64,000 bases of DNA, taken from positions 18,839-82,838 of the forward strand of contig NZ_JACOGG010000016.1 of assembly GCF_014284365.1 (NCBI RefSeq), in the 5' to 3' direction. Numbering within the stretch: position 1 is the first letter of the stretch; each line of letters opens with the position of its first letter. The position numbers and the translations under genes were made by a program. The notes under the pieces are model-generated. The model did not search any database, was not told the DNA's origin, and saw only the letters and a program-made list of their open reading frames with translations. Shown here piece after piece: positions 18,265 through 27,742 of this stretch. The stretch is from Cognatundibacterium rugosum. Its GTDB lineage: Bacteria; Pseudomonadota; Gammaproteobacteria; Burkholderiales; Burkholderiaceae_D.

Positions 18265-18416
18265 AGTTTCCGTGCTCACATTGCGTTTAGAAACCAATAC
18301 AGCTAAAACGACTAAAACCTACAAAATTTGCCGCCTGGCCTAAAGTGTCGCCTCTGCGCATGATCAGGAAACTCTGATACTGCACCAGAGCGACCAACAT
18401 ATCAGGAGACCGTCGT

Positions 18417-18770
18417 ATGAGCACCATCAACCAGCCTGCAACTGATAGCGTCACGAATACGCCAGAACGCAGAAATCACTCCTCAACACAACTACGCTTA
18501 GTTGAACTGGACCCCAGGCTCGCAATCGCGGGAGAAATCATAGGCGATTACTTGCTATTGCCAGACATACAGTCGGTCGGCAGCATGCGCGAATGCTGCC
18601 CCTTCTGTGGTGACGAACCTTTACAGTTACACCTGCGCTACCGCCACGTCAAGCGCTCACACCTATTCTGTAACCGCTGCCATCGCTGCTACGACGCACT
18701 GCATCCGGACGGCAGTTCTGCTATCGCCAACTACGCACTGCTCACTATCCCGTCTGTGACAACGCCATAA
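18417..18770 (+). CDS. Small Cys-rich (zinc-ribbon-like) hypothetical protein
   Basis: 117 aa with a good ribosome binding site (CAGGAGA). The N-terminal ~45 residues are polar and low in complexity. The C-terminal part holds CCPFCGDE and, 22 residues later, FCNRCHRCYD, a CxxC...CxxC arrangement that would bind zinc. I do not recognise the family. It could be a small regulator or adaptor; no context supports a choice. A strong terminator follows directly. Confidence 0.65.
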   Translation: MSTINQPATDSVTNTPERRNHSSTQLRLVELDPRLAIAGEIIGDYLLLPDIQSVGSMRECCPFCGDEPLQLHLRYRHVKRSHLFCNRCHRCYDALHPDGSSAIANYALLTIPSVTTP

Positions 18771-18799
18771 AAAAACGCGGCATGACAGCCGCGTTTTTT
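18770..18799. terminator. Bidirectional terminator
   Basis: A perfect CGCGGC / GCCGCG hairpin with A6 and T6 flanks, between the convergent zinc-ribbon-like and SCP2 genes. Confidence 0.9.
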
Positions 18800-18823
18800 C
18801 TGCTACCTTGGCTTGCTGTCCGA

Positions 18824-19120
18824 TTACACGACAGTTTGCAAACGCATCGCGATACCCATATCGCCGGATACTTTGAGTTTGCCCATCATAAAGCCATTCA
18901 TAGGATTAAGCTGGCCAGTCAGTAAAGCACCCAGATCCGCCAGTGCGATGGTTATCGTACAAGCTGCATCCTTGTTTTCATTCGACACCGTATTCGGTGT
19001 GGCGCTCGCATCAACAAATACCACGCCATCACTGCCGCAATCAAATTTCAACGTTGCGTTCAACCCGCTATCATCGCCTACTTTAGTACGAATTGCTTCT
19101 GTGCATGCTTGCAAGTCCAT
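18824..19120 (-). CDS. SCP2 sterol-binding domain protein
   Basis: 98 aa from the ATG at 19120 (CGGAG upstream); a longer frame has no support. The pattern LNATLKFDCGSDGVVFVD...ACTITIALADLGALLTGQLNPMNGFMMGKLKVSGDMGIAMRL is the SCP2 fold, a hydrophobic-ligand carrier. Stand-alone bacterial members bind fatty acyl or other lipids; the partner is unknown here. Confidence 0.88.
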   Translation of the reverse strand: MDLQACTEAIRTKVGDDSGLNATLKFDCGSDGVVFVDASATPNTVSNENKDAACTITIALADLGALLTGQLNPMNGFMMGKLKVSGDMGIAMRLQTVV

Positions 19121-19214
19121 GTCTGCTGCTCCGAGAGTTAAAAAACGGATTGCAATGTAGCATGCATTCCCTTCGAGGAACAATACTAGAACTGGTAAGC
19201 CAACAAATACCCGA

Positions 19215-19868
19215 TTAACGCAATACGCAACTCAGCATCCAGTAGTACTCATTGCGATAAATACGGATGTCGCGCGCAACCGCTGCAAACTTTTTACGCA
19301 TATAGCTATCTGTCGGGAAATTTTTGATAACTTCTACCCGGCTGCCATCCGGCATGGTGTGAATATGAAAGGTATTGCCTTCCAGGTCAGTACGCGCCAC
19401 AGGCAAAGTGTCGCCTTCCACTTCATTATCATCAATCAATATCAACGTACTGCCACTGCCTATTGCCGCACACCATTGCTTCAAGAGCTTAGTCTGATCT
19501 TCACGCTTAACATGCGACCATAAAAATCCTGCGAACGCCGCGCTATAGCGTCCTGCAGCGGCAACCGGCAGCGCAAATGCATCGGCAAGCGCAAATTCTA
19601 CGTTATCGTTATCAAATTCCTTGGTTTGCGCGATTTCCAGCAATTCAGGACAAAAATCGGTTGCGTGTACGGATTCGGCGAAGTCCGCGATTTGCTGGGT
19701 CCAATAACCGGTACCGCAAGCCAGTTCCAGCACCTTTTGCCCCATCAGCATCTCACAGACGCGCTCTTCCATCTCTTCGAGATCACCTTCACGCTCTTCA
19801 ATCGCGTAGTCCTGCTCCAGAACCGGAGCACGTTGTGCGTAATAGTCGCGCAACTTCAAATCAGTCAT
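19215..19868 (-). CDS. Class I SAM-dependent methyltransferase
   Basis: 217 aa. The SAM-binding motif VLELACGTGYWTQ is near residue 45, followed by HATDFCPELLEIA and ADAFALP, all standard for Rossmann methyltransferases. The C-terminal YRNEYYWMLSCVLR is a distinctive end. Substrate unknown. It has a good ribosome binding site (GGAAATAAC) and lies 11 nt downstream of the CysB-family regulator stop, so it is probably in the same transcript. Confidence 0.85.
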   Translation of the reverse strand: MTDLKLRDYYAQRAPVLEQDYAIEEREGDLEEMEERVCEMLMGQKVLELACGTGYWTQQIADFAESVHATDFCPELLEIAQTKEFDNDNVEFALADAFALPVAAAGRYSAAFAGFLWSHVKREDQTKLLKQWCAAIGSGSTLILIDDNEVEGDTLPVARTDLEGNTFHIHTMPDGSRVEVIKNFPTDSYMRKKFAAVARDIRIYRNEYYWMLSCVLR

Positions 19869-19879
19869 GTTATTTCCGT

Positions 19880-20821
19880 TTATAAATCGTAAGTATCTTT
19901 ATTGCCCTGCATCACACTATCGACCATTTTCCGGTTTAAGGTGGGGTTAAGCAATTCGATAAAAGTGTAGACATAGCTGCGCAGATAAGCACCCTGCTTG
20001 ATCGCAACACGTGACACATTCATCCCGAACAAATGCCCGACCGGCACTGCGCGTAAGCTCTTATCGCGTTCTGCATCGAAAGCCATACCGGCGATAATGC
20101 CTATTCCCATACCAAGCTCGACATAGGTCTTAATCACATCAGCATCAATCGCTTCAAGCAAAATATCAGGTTTCAGATTTCTGATCTGAAATGCATGATC
20201 AATCTTGCTGCGACCGGCAAAGGCCGCATCGTAAGTCACCAACGGATAATGGGCGATATCTTCCAGCGTAATATTCTTCAGTTTCAGTAAAGGATGCTCC
20301 AGCGGCAACACCAGCACATGCTCCCACTGATAGCAAGGCAAGGAAATTAAACCATCGTAGCCAGCAATTGACTCCGTCGCGATCACCAGATCCGCCTGAT
20401 CGCGCATGACCATATCAGCGATCTGCTTAGGATTTCCTTGCAACAAGGAAAGCCTGACCTTGGGATATTTCTGCATGAAAGCCTGCACCACTTTAGGCAA
20501 GGCATAGCGTGCCTGCGTATGGGTGGTAGCAATCGTAAAACTGCCACTATCCTGCGCCGCATACTCCTTACCGATACGTTTCAGACCATCAATTTCCTGC
20601 ATGATCAGCTCAACCGACTTCAGCACCGCCCGGCCAGGCTCAGTCAAACCGCGAATACGCTTACCGTGGCGCGTAAAAATATCCACACCCAGCTCTTCTT
20701 CCAATTCAATAATCGCTTTGGAAACACCGGGTTGTGAGGTAAACAAGGCTTTTGCTGCCTCAGTCAGATTAAAATTCTGACGGACAGCTTCACGTACAAA
20801 GCGTAGTTGATGTAAATTCAT
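19880..20821 (-). CDS. cysB: CysB-family LysR regulator
   Basis: 313 aa from the ATG at 20821, giving MNLHQLRFVREAVR; an upstream Met three codons earlier is less likely. The HTH (FNLTEAAKALFTSQPGVSKAIIELEEELG) and the effector domain (TTHTQARYALPKVV) are characteristic of CysB/Cbl. CysB activates sulphate assimilation genes in response to N-acetylserine. No cys genes are adjacent, so CysB and Cbl/SsuR cannot be separated. The methyltransferase gene follows closely. Confidence 0.85.
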   Translation of the reverse strand: MNLHQLRFVREAVRQNFNLTEAAKALFTSQPGVSKAIIELEEELGVDIFTRHGKRIRGLTEPGRAVLKSVELIMQEIDGLKRIGKEYAAQDSGSFTIATTHTQARYALPKVVQAFMQKYPKVRLSLLQGNPKQIADMVMRDQADLVIATESIAGYDGLISLPCYQWEHVLVLPLEHPLLKLKNITLEDIAHYPLVTYDAAFAGRSKIDHAFQIRNLKPDILLEAIDADVIKTYVELGMGIGIIAGMAFDAERDKSLRAVPVGHLFGMNVSRVAIKQGAYLRSYVYTFIELLNPTLNRKMVDSVMQGNKDTYDL

Positions 20822-21007
20822 GAATGACAATATTCTGTGAAAGTGGCGCAGACAGTCGCGGCATTCGCCAAGCTCTCAGGAAAAAATCTGCCATCAATAG
20901 CAGGTAGTTATCCCGAAAGACCCTTGCCACTAAAAACAATTCGCACCATCATGGGCTGCAATCAGCTGAACTAGCTTATGCCGCTAACCTTTAGTAAAAC
21001 TGAATTG

Positions 21008-21027
21008 ATATACTACCAGCAGTATAT
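21008..21027. promoter_or_regulatory. Palindrome upstream of patatin-like phospholipase gene
   Basis: A perfect 7-bp inverted repeat ATATACT-N6-AGTATAT, 22 nt before the phospholipase ATG. It is compatible with an operator overlapping the promoter; no regulator can be named. Confidence 0.4.
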
Positions 21028-21048
21028 AGAGACCTAGAAAAGAATTCC

Positions 21049-23346
21049 ATGCTCAAATTTCACTTCGCACCTAAGTTACGCAAGAAACTTAGCTTTTACT
21101 CTGCTCTGAGCCTCTTATTCTCGCTATTTATTCACGACCCTGCCCTTGCACAGTCGGTGACAGACAAGCCTGCAATGTCCAAATCACCCAAAATTTGTGT
21201 AGTGCTATCCGGTGGCGGAGCACGCGGCTTCGCCCATATTGGCGTACTCAAGCAATTGGAAGCCATGCATATCCCCATAGACTGCATCGCAGGTACCAGC
21301 ATGGGAGCTGTCATTGGTGGCCTGTATGCATCAGGCATCCCGGCCACAGAAATTGAAAAACGCCTGGAAAAACTGAAACTCAATGACATTGCCCTGGATC
21401 GCATAGACCGGCGCCAGCTACCACAAAGCGTACGTGAAGAAGATGAGCAATATCCGCTCGGCGCCACGCTGGGTCTGAGCGAAAACGGGGTAAGGCTGCC
21501 AAGCGGCGTGGTGCAAGCCAGTCAGTTTCAGGAACTGATACAGAACTGGACCTCACATCTGGCACCTGACATCAAATTCGACCAATTACCCATTCCCTTC
21601 CGGGCGGTCGCAACCGATCTCGAAACCGGTCAAATGGTGGTATTCGACAAAGGCGCACTGCATAAAGCGATACGCGCCAGCATGGCTGCGCCCGGCGTCT
21701 TTGCCCCAACTGAAATCGACGGCCGCTTGTTATCGGATGGTGGACTAGTGCGCAACCTGCCGGTAGACATCGCCAGAGACATGGGGGCGGACGTGATTAT
21801 CGCGGTCAATATCGGCACCCCGCTAATGCCTCGCAAACAGTTACAAACACTGTTTAATGTGAGTCAGCAAATGGTCAATATCCTGACCGAACAAAACGTG
21901 AATGCGCAGAAAGCCAGCTTAAAGGAAAGCGACATTTTGATCGAGCCTAACTTGGGTAACATCGGTTTCCTGGACTTTGGACGCTCCAAAGAAGCCACAG
22001 AAATAGGTCAAGCGGCAGCCCTGCAATTGCAAACCAAACTGGCCGGCCTGGCCTTACCGGATCAGGCGTATCGGGTCGCGCAAAACAAACGTGAGAATCC
22101 TCAACTGCCACCAATACAAATCAGCTTTATCGAGATTGACAACAATACCGCCATTCCCGAAGCCGACATCCGGCGCCTGATAGGATTTGAAATCGGCAGC
22201 TTTTACAATGCAGAAGAAGTGAATGCCAAGCTGGCTGCACTGGGCACAACCAGAGAATTTGATAATCTAAGTCATGAGCTGGTACAAAAAGACCAACGCT
22301 ATGGCATACGGATACAGGCCAATGGAAAAAACTGGGGCCCGCATTTTCTGCGTTTTGGTCTGGCCTTATCCAGCGGTTTTGATGGTGCGGGCGGCTACCG
22401 CCTACAAGTCGGACATCGCCGCCCCTGGCTGACCGAGGGCGGATTGGAATGGCGTAATGATGTGGAGCTTGGTAACACACTCAAGTTCCGTACCGAACTG
22501 CGCCAACCCTTGTTTGAACGCGAAGGCAGTTATCTGCTGCCCTTTGCCCAGGTCAGCGAAAATACAGTCAACTTTTACAAAGACAATGTACGACTCGCTG
22601 AATACAGTCTGCGCGCCCAAAAAGCTGGTGTCGAAGTCGCGTACCGGCTGGGCAATCTGGGCACGCTGGGCGAAGCCCGTTTAGGCTTGAATTACAACCG
22701 TTACAGTATTATTCCAAAGCTGGGCGGCGTGCTCACGTCAAACGGCGTGGATATTACCAGCTCAATCGACAGCTTGCCTAGCGCAAGTATCCAACAGTAT
22801 GGACTCAAAACCGGTGTCGTGATCGATCAGCTCAGCGACCCCAGCTTTCCGCGTGAAGGCTATAAAGTGGATACGGGTCTGTTCCTTGGCATGGACCGTT
22901 CGCGCGACAGCTACCAAGAGTTCAACCTCGATACAGTCTGGGCCAAAAGTTACGGCAGCCACAGCCTGAATCTGAAATTCAGCGCAGCCGGACTCTTTCA
23001 GAAAAACGACAACAAGATACGCGGCATCGGTTCTATGCTGGGTGGTTTCCAGCGCTTGTCTGCCTATCAGCAAGACCAGTTCCTGGGCAATTACATGCTA
23101 TATGGCAGCGCCACCTATCTGCTACGCGCCATCAATTTTGAAATGGCGGGACAAAGCCTGTTCTTTGGATCTTCACTGGAAATGGGCAATGTCTGGAATG
23201 AAAAGAAAGAGATTTCCGTCAACTCGCTGCGTAAAAGCCTGAGCGTGTTTGGCGGCGTCAACAGCTTTATGGGCCCCATCTATCTGGGCTTTGCGATAGG
23301 CCAGAATGGCGCACGCACGGTATTTTTCCAGTTAGGACGCCAGTAA
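21049..23346 (+). CDS. PlpD-like patatin phospholipase, type Vd autotransporter
   Basis: 765 aa. Signal peptide (to about residue 35), then a patatin domain with GGGARG oxyanion loop (55-60), GTSMG nucleophile elbow (Ser84) and catalytic Asp in DGG (230-232). A POTRA-like segment lies near 355-425 and a ~16-strand outer-membrane barrel fills the C-terminus. This order defines type Vd secretion as in Pseudomonas PlpD. The enzyme is expected to be a phospholipase A1 or A2 displayed at or released from the surface. It is a single-gene unit; a palindrome lies just upstream. Confidence 0.92.
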   Translation: MLKFHFAPKLRKKLSFYSALSLLFSLFIHDPALAQSVTDKPAMSKSPKICVVLSGGGARGFAHIGVLKQLEAMHIPIDCIAGTSMGAVIGGLYASGIPATEIEKRLEKLKLNDIALDRIDRRQLPQSVREEDEQYPLGATLGLSENGVRLPSGVVQASQFQELIQNWTSHLAPDIKFDQLPIPFRAVATDLETGQMVVFDKGALHKAIRASMAAPGVFAPTEIDGRLLSDGGLVRNLPVDIARDMGADVIIAVNIGTPLMPRKQLQTLFNVSQQMVNILTEQNVNAQKASLKESDILIEPNLGNIGFLDFGRSKEATEIGQAAALQLQTKLAGLALPDQAYRVAQNKRENPQLPPIQISFIEIDNNTAIPEADIRRLIGFEIGSFYNAEEVNAKLAALGTTREFDNLSHELVQKDQRYGIRIQANGKNWGPHFLRFGLALSSGFDGAGGYRLQVGHRRPWLTEGGLEWRNDVELGNTLKFRTELRQPLFEREGSYLLPFAQVSENTVNFYKDNVRLAEYSLRAQKAGVEVAYRLGNLGTLGEARLGLNYNRYSIIPKLGGVLTSNGVDITSSIDSLPSASIQQYGLKTGVVIDQLSDPSFPREGYKVDTGLFLGMDRSRDSYQEFNLDTVWAKSYGSHSLNLKFSAAGLFQKNDNKIRGIGSMLGGFQRLSAYQQDQFLGNYMLYGSATYLLRAINFEMAGQSLFFGSSLEMGNVWNEKKEISVNSLRKSLSVFGGVNSFMGPIYLGFAIGQNGARTVFFQLGRQ

Positions 23347-23365
23347 AGCCTGTTGAATTGATGCG

Positions 23366-23401
23366 ATAAAAAGAGCCCGAATCTTTGCGCAGATTCGGGC
23401 T
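23366..23401 (-). terminator. Terminator between phospholipase and FAH-family genes
   Basis: An 11-bp perfect stem AGCCCGAATCT / AGATTCGGGCT. The U-rich side (complement of 23366-23372) serves the minus-strand FAH gene; the plus-strand side has only a weak T-run. Confidence 0.85.
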
Positions 23402-23441
23402 ATTGACTAAGACTGACGGCTTACCTGACATAGGGCTGCAA

Positions 23442-24425
23442 TTAATCCGGTTCAACCAGACTTTGATCAATCGCACCAAAGATAGATTTACCATTTTTAT
23501 CCAGCATTTCTATCTTAATGCTGTCGCCATACTGCATAAACGGCGTGATAGCTTCACCGGTTGCGATCATCTCCAGCGCACGCTTTTCAGCAATACAGCT
23601 ATAACCTTTGCCAGCATCCTTATTGGATACGGTTCCCGACCCGATGATGGTACCGGCACGCGCGCGGCGGGTTTTACATAAATGCGTAATCAGTTGCGGG
23701 AAAGAGAAAGCCATGTCGATACCGGCATTTGGCTGGCCAACCAGATTTCCATTCCAGCTCGATCGCAGTGCCAGATGTACTTTGCCATCACGCCAGGCGT
23801 CGCCTAATTCGTCAGGCGTCACTGCCACCGGAGAGAAACTGGAGGCTGGCTTCGATTGAAAAAAGCCAAAACCCTTCGCCAGTTCTGCAGGGATCAGATT
23901 GCGCAATGAGACATCATTGACCAGCATGAGTAAGCGGATATGCTCAGCCGCCCTGTCGGGGCTGACGCCCATCGGCACATCGTCAGTGATGATCGCTATT
24001 TCACTTTCAAAATCAATGCCCCATTCGACAGCCCCCAGCACGATGTCATCACAAGGCCCGATGAAATCATCACTGCCGCCCTGATACATCAGCGGATCAT
24101 GCCAGAAGCTTTCAGGCATTTCGGCCTGGCGCGCTTTTCTGACCAGCTCCACATGATTCACGTAAGCGGAACCATCGGCCCACTGAAATGCGCGTGGCAG
24201 AGGCGCCATGCACTGATGCGGCTGAAAATCAAAGCTATAGGCGACTTTACCTGCATTCAAACGCTGATACAGCTCTTCCAGTTGTGGCGCCATGAATTGC
24301 CAGTCATCCAGCACGCGTTGCAAAGTCGGCGCTATGCCATTGGCGATGCAGGCCGTTTTCAGGTCGCGTGAAACCACGATTAATTGTCCGTCACGGGACC
24401 CGTCTTTTAAGCTCGCTAACTTCAT
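23442..24425 (-). CDS. Fumarylacetoacetate hydrolase (FAH) family protein
   Basis: 327 aa with AGAGGAAAT before the ATG. The catalytic domain shows VEWGIDFESEIAIITDD (metal-binding Glu/Asp) and GTIIGSGTVSNKD, typical of the FAH family, preceded by an N-terminal domain similar to bacterial fumarylacetoacetases. The family includes fumarylacetoacetase, oxaloacetate decarboxylases and acylpyruvate hydrolases. No tyrosine or homogentisate genes are beside it, so the exact substrate is open. Confidence 0.85.
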   Translation of the reverse strand: MKLASLKDGSRDGQLIVVSRDLKTACIANGIAPTLQRVLDDWQFMAPQLEELYQRLNAGKVAYSFDFQPHQCMAPLPRAFQWADGSAYVNHVELVRKARQAEMPESFWHDPLMYQGGSDDFIGPCDDIVLGAVEWGIDFESEIAIITDDVPMGVSPDRAAEHIRLLMLVNDVSLRNLIPAELAKGFGFFQSKPASSFSPVAVTPDELGDAWRDGKVHLALRSSWNGNLVGQPNAGIDMAFSFPQLITHLCKTRRARAGTIIGSGTVSNKDAGKGYSCIAEKRALEMIATGEAITPFMQYGDSIKIEMLDKNGKSIFGAIDQSLVEPD

Positions 24426-24711
24426 ATTTCCTCTGTACAGTCAGGTTTGCCGCATTGTACCTGATCAGCCACGCTGGCTGCGATAGGCCCAAACCGCAGA
24501 TTTTTCTTCAGCAGTGAACTATGCAAGCCCGGCGCACTCCAAGCAGCTCAGACGGCAAGCCAGCAGGTCTGCACAGCGAAGCCGGATTTCTCAAGTCCTT
24601 GTGTATCCATCTGGTACTCCTGCCTTAAAATGACAGCATAGTCCGCGCAGCTGAACTTTTTCCTGCAGCGGATATTGATCCAATCGACGTGACATTTAGT
24701 GAAAGCTTATT

Positions 24712-26553
24712 GTGAATAAATCCATGCGCACTTTACGCATTTTGCCCGCCCTTTTGCTGGGACTGGGAGTACTCAACACTGCCTATAGTCTGCCTGCCGC
24801 AGCCCAAAGCAACACCACGCTGAGCAGTAAATCTGCCAGCCCAAAACAAAAATTACTGGCACTGGCAGATCGCTACTATGTCGCAAGTGCTGAATTCAAT
24901 CCGCTGGAAGCGACTTACCATGGCGATGCCGGCTATGACGATAAATTACCGATGACCTTAAAGCCTGAAGTACGTGCGCGTCAGATCGCATTTTGGAAAA
25001 ACATGGTCAAAGAGCTCAAGGCCTTACCTGTCGGCCAGTTATCCGGACAAGACCGTGTGACTTACGACATCCTGCTGCATGAGCTGGACGGCAATCTGTC
25101 GCTGGCAGCCTACCCTGACTATTTACTGCCCATCAATCAAATGGACAGCATTCCGCTGACACTCGCGCATTTTGGCAGTGGTCAAAGCGCGCAACCGCTG
25201 AATACTCCGGCACAATACGACGCTTATCTGAGCCGTATCGCGCAATTGCCAGACTGGCTGAATCAGGCCACCAGCAATATGCGGACAGGTAAAAAGCGCC
25301 ACATCACGCTACCGATGGCATTAGTGAACGCTTTACTGCCACAGTTTAAACAACTGGCTTCCGGCAAAGTCGAAGATCATCCTTACTACCTGCCGATTAT
25401 CAATCTACCAGCCAGCTTCGCTGACGCCGATAAGACCCGCCTGCGCGAAGCCTATCAACGTGAAATCACACAAAAAACCCTGCCAGCGTTAAAGGAGTTT
25501 TATCAATTCCTGCATGATGATTATTTGCCTTCGGCCCGCCCAAGCACGGGCTGGGGCGCACTACCTAACGGCGCCGCCTGGTATCGCGCGTGGGTCGCGG
25601 AACAAACCACCACTAACCTGACGCCGGAACAAATTCACGCCATCGGCCTCAAAGAAGTCGCGCGAATTCAAAGTGAATATGCGATTCTTGGGCCTAAACT
25701 GGGCTATCACGGTGATGCGCAAGGCTTACCAGGCTGGATGGAAACGCAAACCACTTATCGCACGTTTAAAACCGAAAAAGAAATTCTGGATGCCTATAAA
25801 GCGATCGATCAGGAAATCCGCAAACATCTGCCTACCTATTTCGGCAAAATCCCGAAAGCGCCACTGGAAATCCGCCCTGAGCCTGAAATCAGCCGCGAAA
25901 CTGCATCCGATCACTACACCTCACCCGCATTGGACGGTTCGCGTCCCGGCGTGTTCTGGGCCGTCATCAATAATCCTGCAGATTATGCAAGTACCGGCAT
26001 GAAAACCCTTTATCTGCACGAAGGACAACCCGGACATCACTTCCACCTGGCCAGCCTGCAGGAACTGGATGTGCCTAAATTCCGTCGTGTCGGTGGAAAT
26101 GTCGCCTACACCGAAGGCTGGGCGCTGTATGCAGAAACCCTGGGGAAAGAAATGGGTCTGTTCGCCAATGACCCGCCAGCTTACTACGGTCATCTGAGCG
26201 ATGAAATGTTGCGCGCTACACGTCTGGTGGTCGATACCGGCATGCATGCCAAGGGCTGGAGCCGTGAACAGGGTATTAAGTATTTGCAACAGACCCTGGG
26301 CTATACTGAAGCTGCCTCACGTCAGGCGATAGAGCGTTATATGGCCTGGCCAGGTCAGGCACTCGGTTACAAAATAGGATCGCTGAAAATCATGGAATTG
26401 CGCCATCTGGCTGAAGCTGAATTGGGGCAGCGCTTTGATCTGCGCCAGTTCCATGATGCGATTTTGAGCGATGGCACGCTACCTTTATCGCTATTAGAGA
26501 CTAAAATGCGAAAATGGATTACTGAACAGAAATCTGTTAACGCAAACAAATAA
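24712..26553 (+). CDS. DUF885 family secreted protein (probable metallopeptidase)
   Basis: 613 aa. Signal peptide in the first ~32 residues (LLLGLGVLNTAYSLPAAAQS). The DUF885 core near the C-terminal half carries YLHEGQPGHHFH (H436-E437...H442-H443), a zinc-binding-like motif, then VAYTEGWALYAETLGKEMG and VDTGMHAKGWSREQ, all hallmarks of DUF885. Structural homologues are gluzincin-like carboxypeptidases, so peptidase activity in the periplasm is plausible. Start is GTG at 24712 or the ATG four codons in. Monocistronic, with a hairpin downstream. Confidence 0.88.
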   Translation: MNKSMRTLRILPALLLGLGVLNTAYSLPAAAQSNTTLSSKSASPKQKLLALADRYYVASAEFNPLEATYHGDAGYDDKLPMTLKPEVRARQIAFWKNMVKELKALPVGQLSGQDRVTYDILLHELDGNLSLAAYPDYLLPINQMDSIPLTLAHFGSGQSAQPLNTPAQYDAYLSRIAQLPDWLNQATSNMRTGKKRHITLPMALVNALLPQFKQLASGKVEDHPYYLPIINLPASFADADKTRLREAYQREITQKTLPALKEFYQFLHDDYLPSARPSTGWGALPNGAAWYRAWVAEQTTTNLTPEQIHAIGLKEVARIQSEYAILGPKLGYHGDAQGLPGWMETQTTYRTFKTEKEILDAYKAIDQEIRKHLPTYFGKIPKAPLEIRPEPEISRETASDHYTSPALDGSRPGVFWAVINNPADYASTGMKTLYLHEGQPGHHFHLASLQELDVPKFRRVGGNVAYTEGWALYAETLGKEMGLFANDPPAYYGHLSDEMLRATRLVVDTGMHAKGWSREQGIKYLQQTLGYTEAASRQAIERYMAWPGQALGYKIGSLKIMELRHLAEAELGQRFDLRQFHDAILSDGTLPLSLLETKMRKWITEQKSVNANK

Positions 26554-26591
26554 GTTCCATTTTTGCAACTCACTGATTTGCCTTTCTGCTC

Positions 26592-26616
26592 ACGACCGGA
26601 TTTTCCGGTCGTTTTC
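26592..26616 (+). terminator. Terminator of the DUF885 gene
   Basis: An 8-bp stem CGACCGGA / TCCGGTCG with a 3-nt loop and TTTTCT tail, 40 nt beyond the stop. Confidence 0.8.
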
Positions 26617-26773
26617 TGGTACAAGCCGCACTGCCTGATTGACCTGAGAGACTAAGTCAAGCAGAATGAAACCCTATTGGGCGGCGTTGCCTATTTGCAT
26701 TATTTTTCTTTTTTGAACTATTTTATGTAAGTGCAATGCCTAAGCCATCATGAACTCACAGTGAAATTCTGCG

Positions 26774-27655
26774 ATGAACCGACAAAAAGCACTCAAATGC
26801 ATCGTTGAGCAGGCCCACAAGGGTGACCTGGTCTTTCCAGCCAATGTAGCCGCCTCTCTGAAGCTGCAGCAAACGCTGGACGATCCGGATTGTTCTGTCG
26901 ATACGGCAAGCAAACTGGTCCTCAATGAACCGCTGTTGGCTGCAAAAGTAGTGGCGATTGCCAATTCCGCCGCGTACAACCGCGGTGGCGATGTCACCAA
27001 TGTCAAAGCAGCTATCAACCGGCTCGGTTTCAAGACACTGCTGGCAATCGTGTCCAGCCTGATCGTACGCCAGTTGGCCGGATCGAGCAAAGACAAAGCG
27101 ATCCAGGCAAAAACGCAAAGCCTGTGGGAACACACGGCCCAAGTCGCCGCCTTGTCTCAGGTGATCGCGCGCCGTATTACGCGGCTAGACCCGGACACCG
27201 CCATGTTTGCCGGCATCGTCCATGAGGTCGGTAATTTTTATTTGCTGTCCCAGGCAGAAGAATTTCCGTCTTTGCTGGAACCAGACACATTTGGCGTCGG
27301 CGAAGTCGATGACGAATTACCTGAATTTGAAGATACCTTGGTCGACCTGGAATCCTCCGAAGCCATCATCGGTCGCGCTGTGATACAGAAACTCTGCCTG
27401 CCCGGCTCCGTGGTCCAGGCCTTGGAATCAATGTGGTACGGCTTACGTGCTATGCCACCCGAAACCCTGGGTGATACCCTGTTACTGGCCAATGAGCTGG
27501 CCGCAACAAAATCACCGCTGGACTTCAATTCCTATGCAGAGTCTGAACGCTTTACATCGGAAATTGATTTCGTCGTCGGCGATGGCACACTCAACAGCAT
27601 ACTGGAAGAATCAGACGAAGAATTACGTACCTTGACTTCTGCATTGCTGGCCTGA
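26774..27655 (+). CDS. HDOD domain protein
   Basis: 293 aa. The HDOD domain (about 20-215) is recognised from NEPLLAAKVVAIANSAAYNRGGDVTNVKAAINRLGF split by its usual helices, and MFAGIVHEVGNFYLLSQA. HDOD proteins are degenerate HD-domain output modules tied to chemotaxis and c-di-GMP signalling and lack the full metal-binding HD set. There is no attached receiver, GGDEF or EAL domain. The ribosome binding site is weak. A strong terminator follows. Confidence 0.88.
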   Translation: MNRQKALKCIVEQAHKGDLVFPANVAASLKLQQTLDDPDCSVDTASKLVLNEPLLAAKVVAIANSAAYNRGGDVTNVKAAINRLGFKTLLAIVSSLIVRQLAGSSKDKAIQAKTQSLWEHTAQVAALSQVIARRITRLDPDTAMFAGIVHEVGNFYLLSQAEEFPSLLEPDTFGVGEVDDELPEFEDTLVDLESSEAIIGRAVIQKLCLPGSVVQALESMWYGLRAMPPETLGDTLLLANELAATKSPLDFNSYAESERFTSEIDFVVGDGTLNSILEESDEELRTLTSALLA

Positions 27656-27681
27656 CGCGCAACGATCATACCCACGACAAG

Positions 27682-27718
27682 AATCCCCTGTCAGCGCTGC
27701 TGCACAGGGGATTTTTTT
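27682..27718 (+). terminator. Terminator of HDOD gene
   Basis: Stem ATCCCCTG / CAGGGGAT with a 14-nt loop that can pair further, followed by T7. Confidence 0.85.
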
Positions 27719-27742
27719 GCCTGGTTCGATACGGACTTATTT

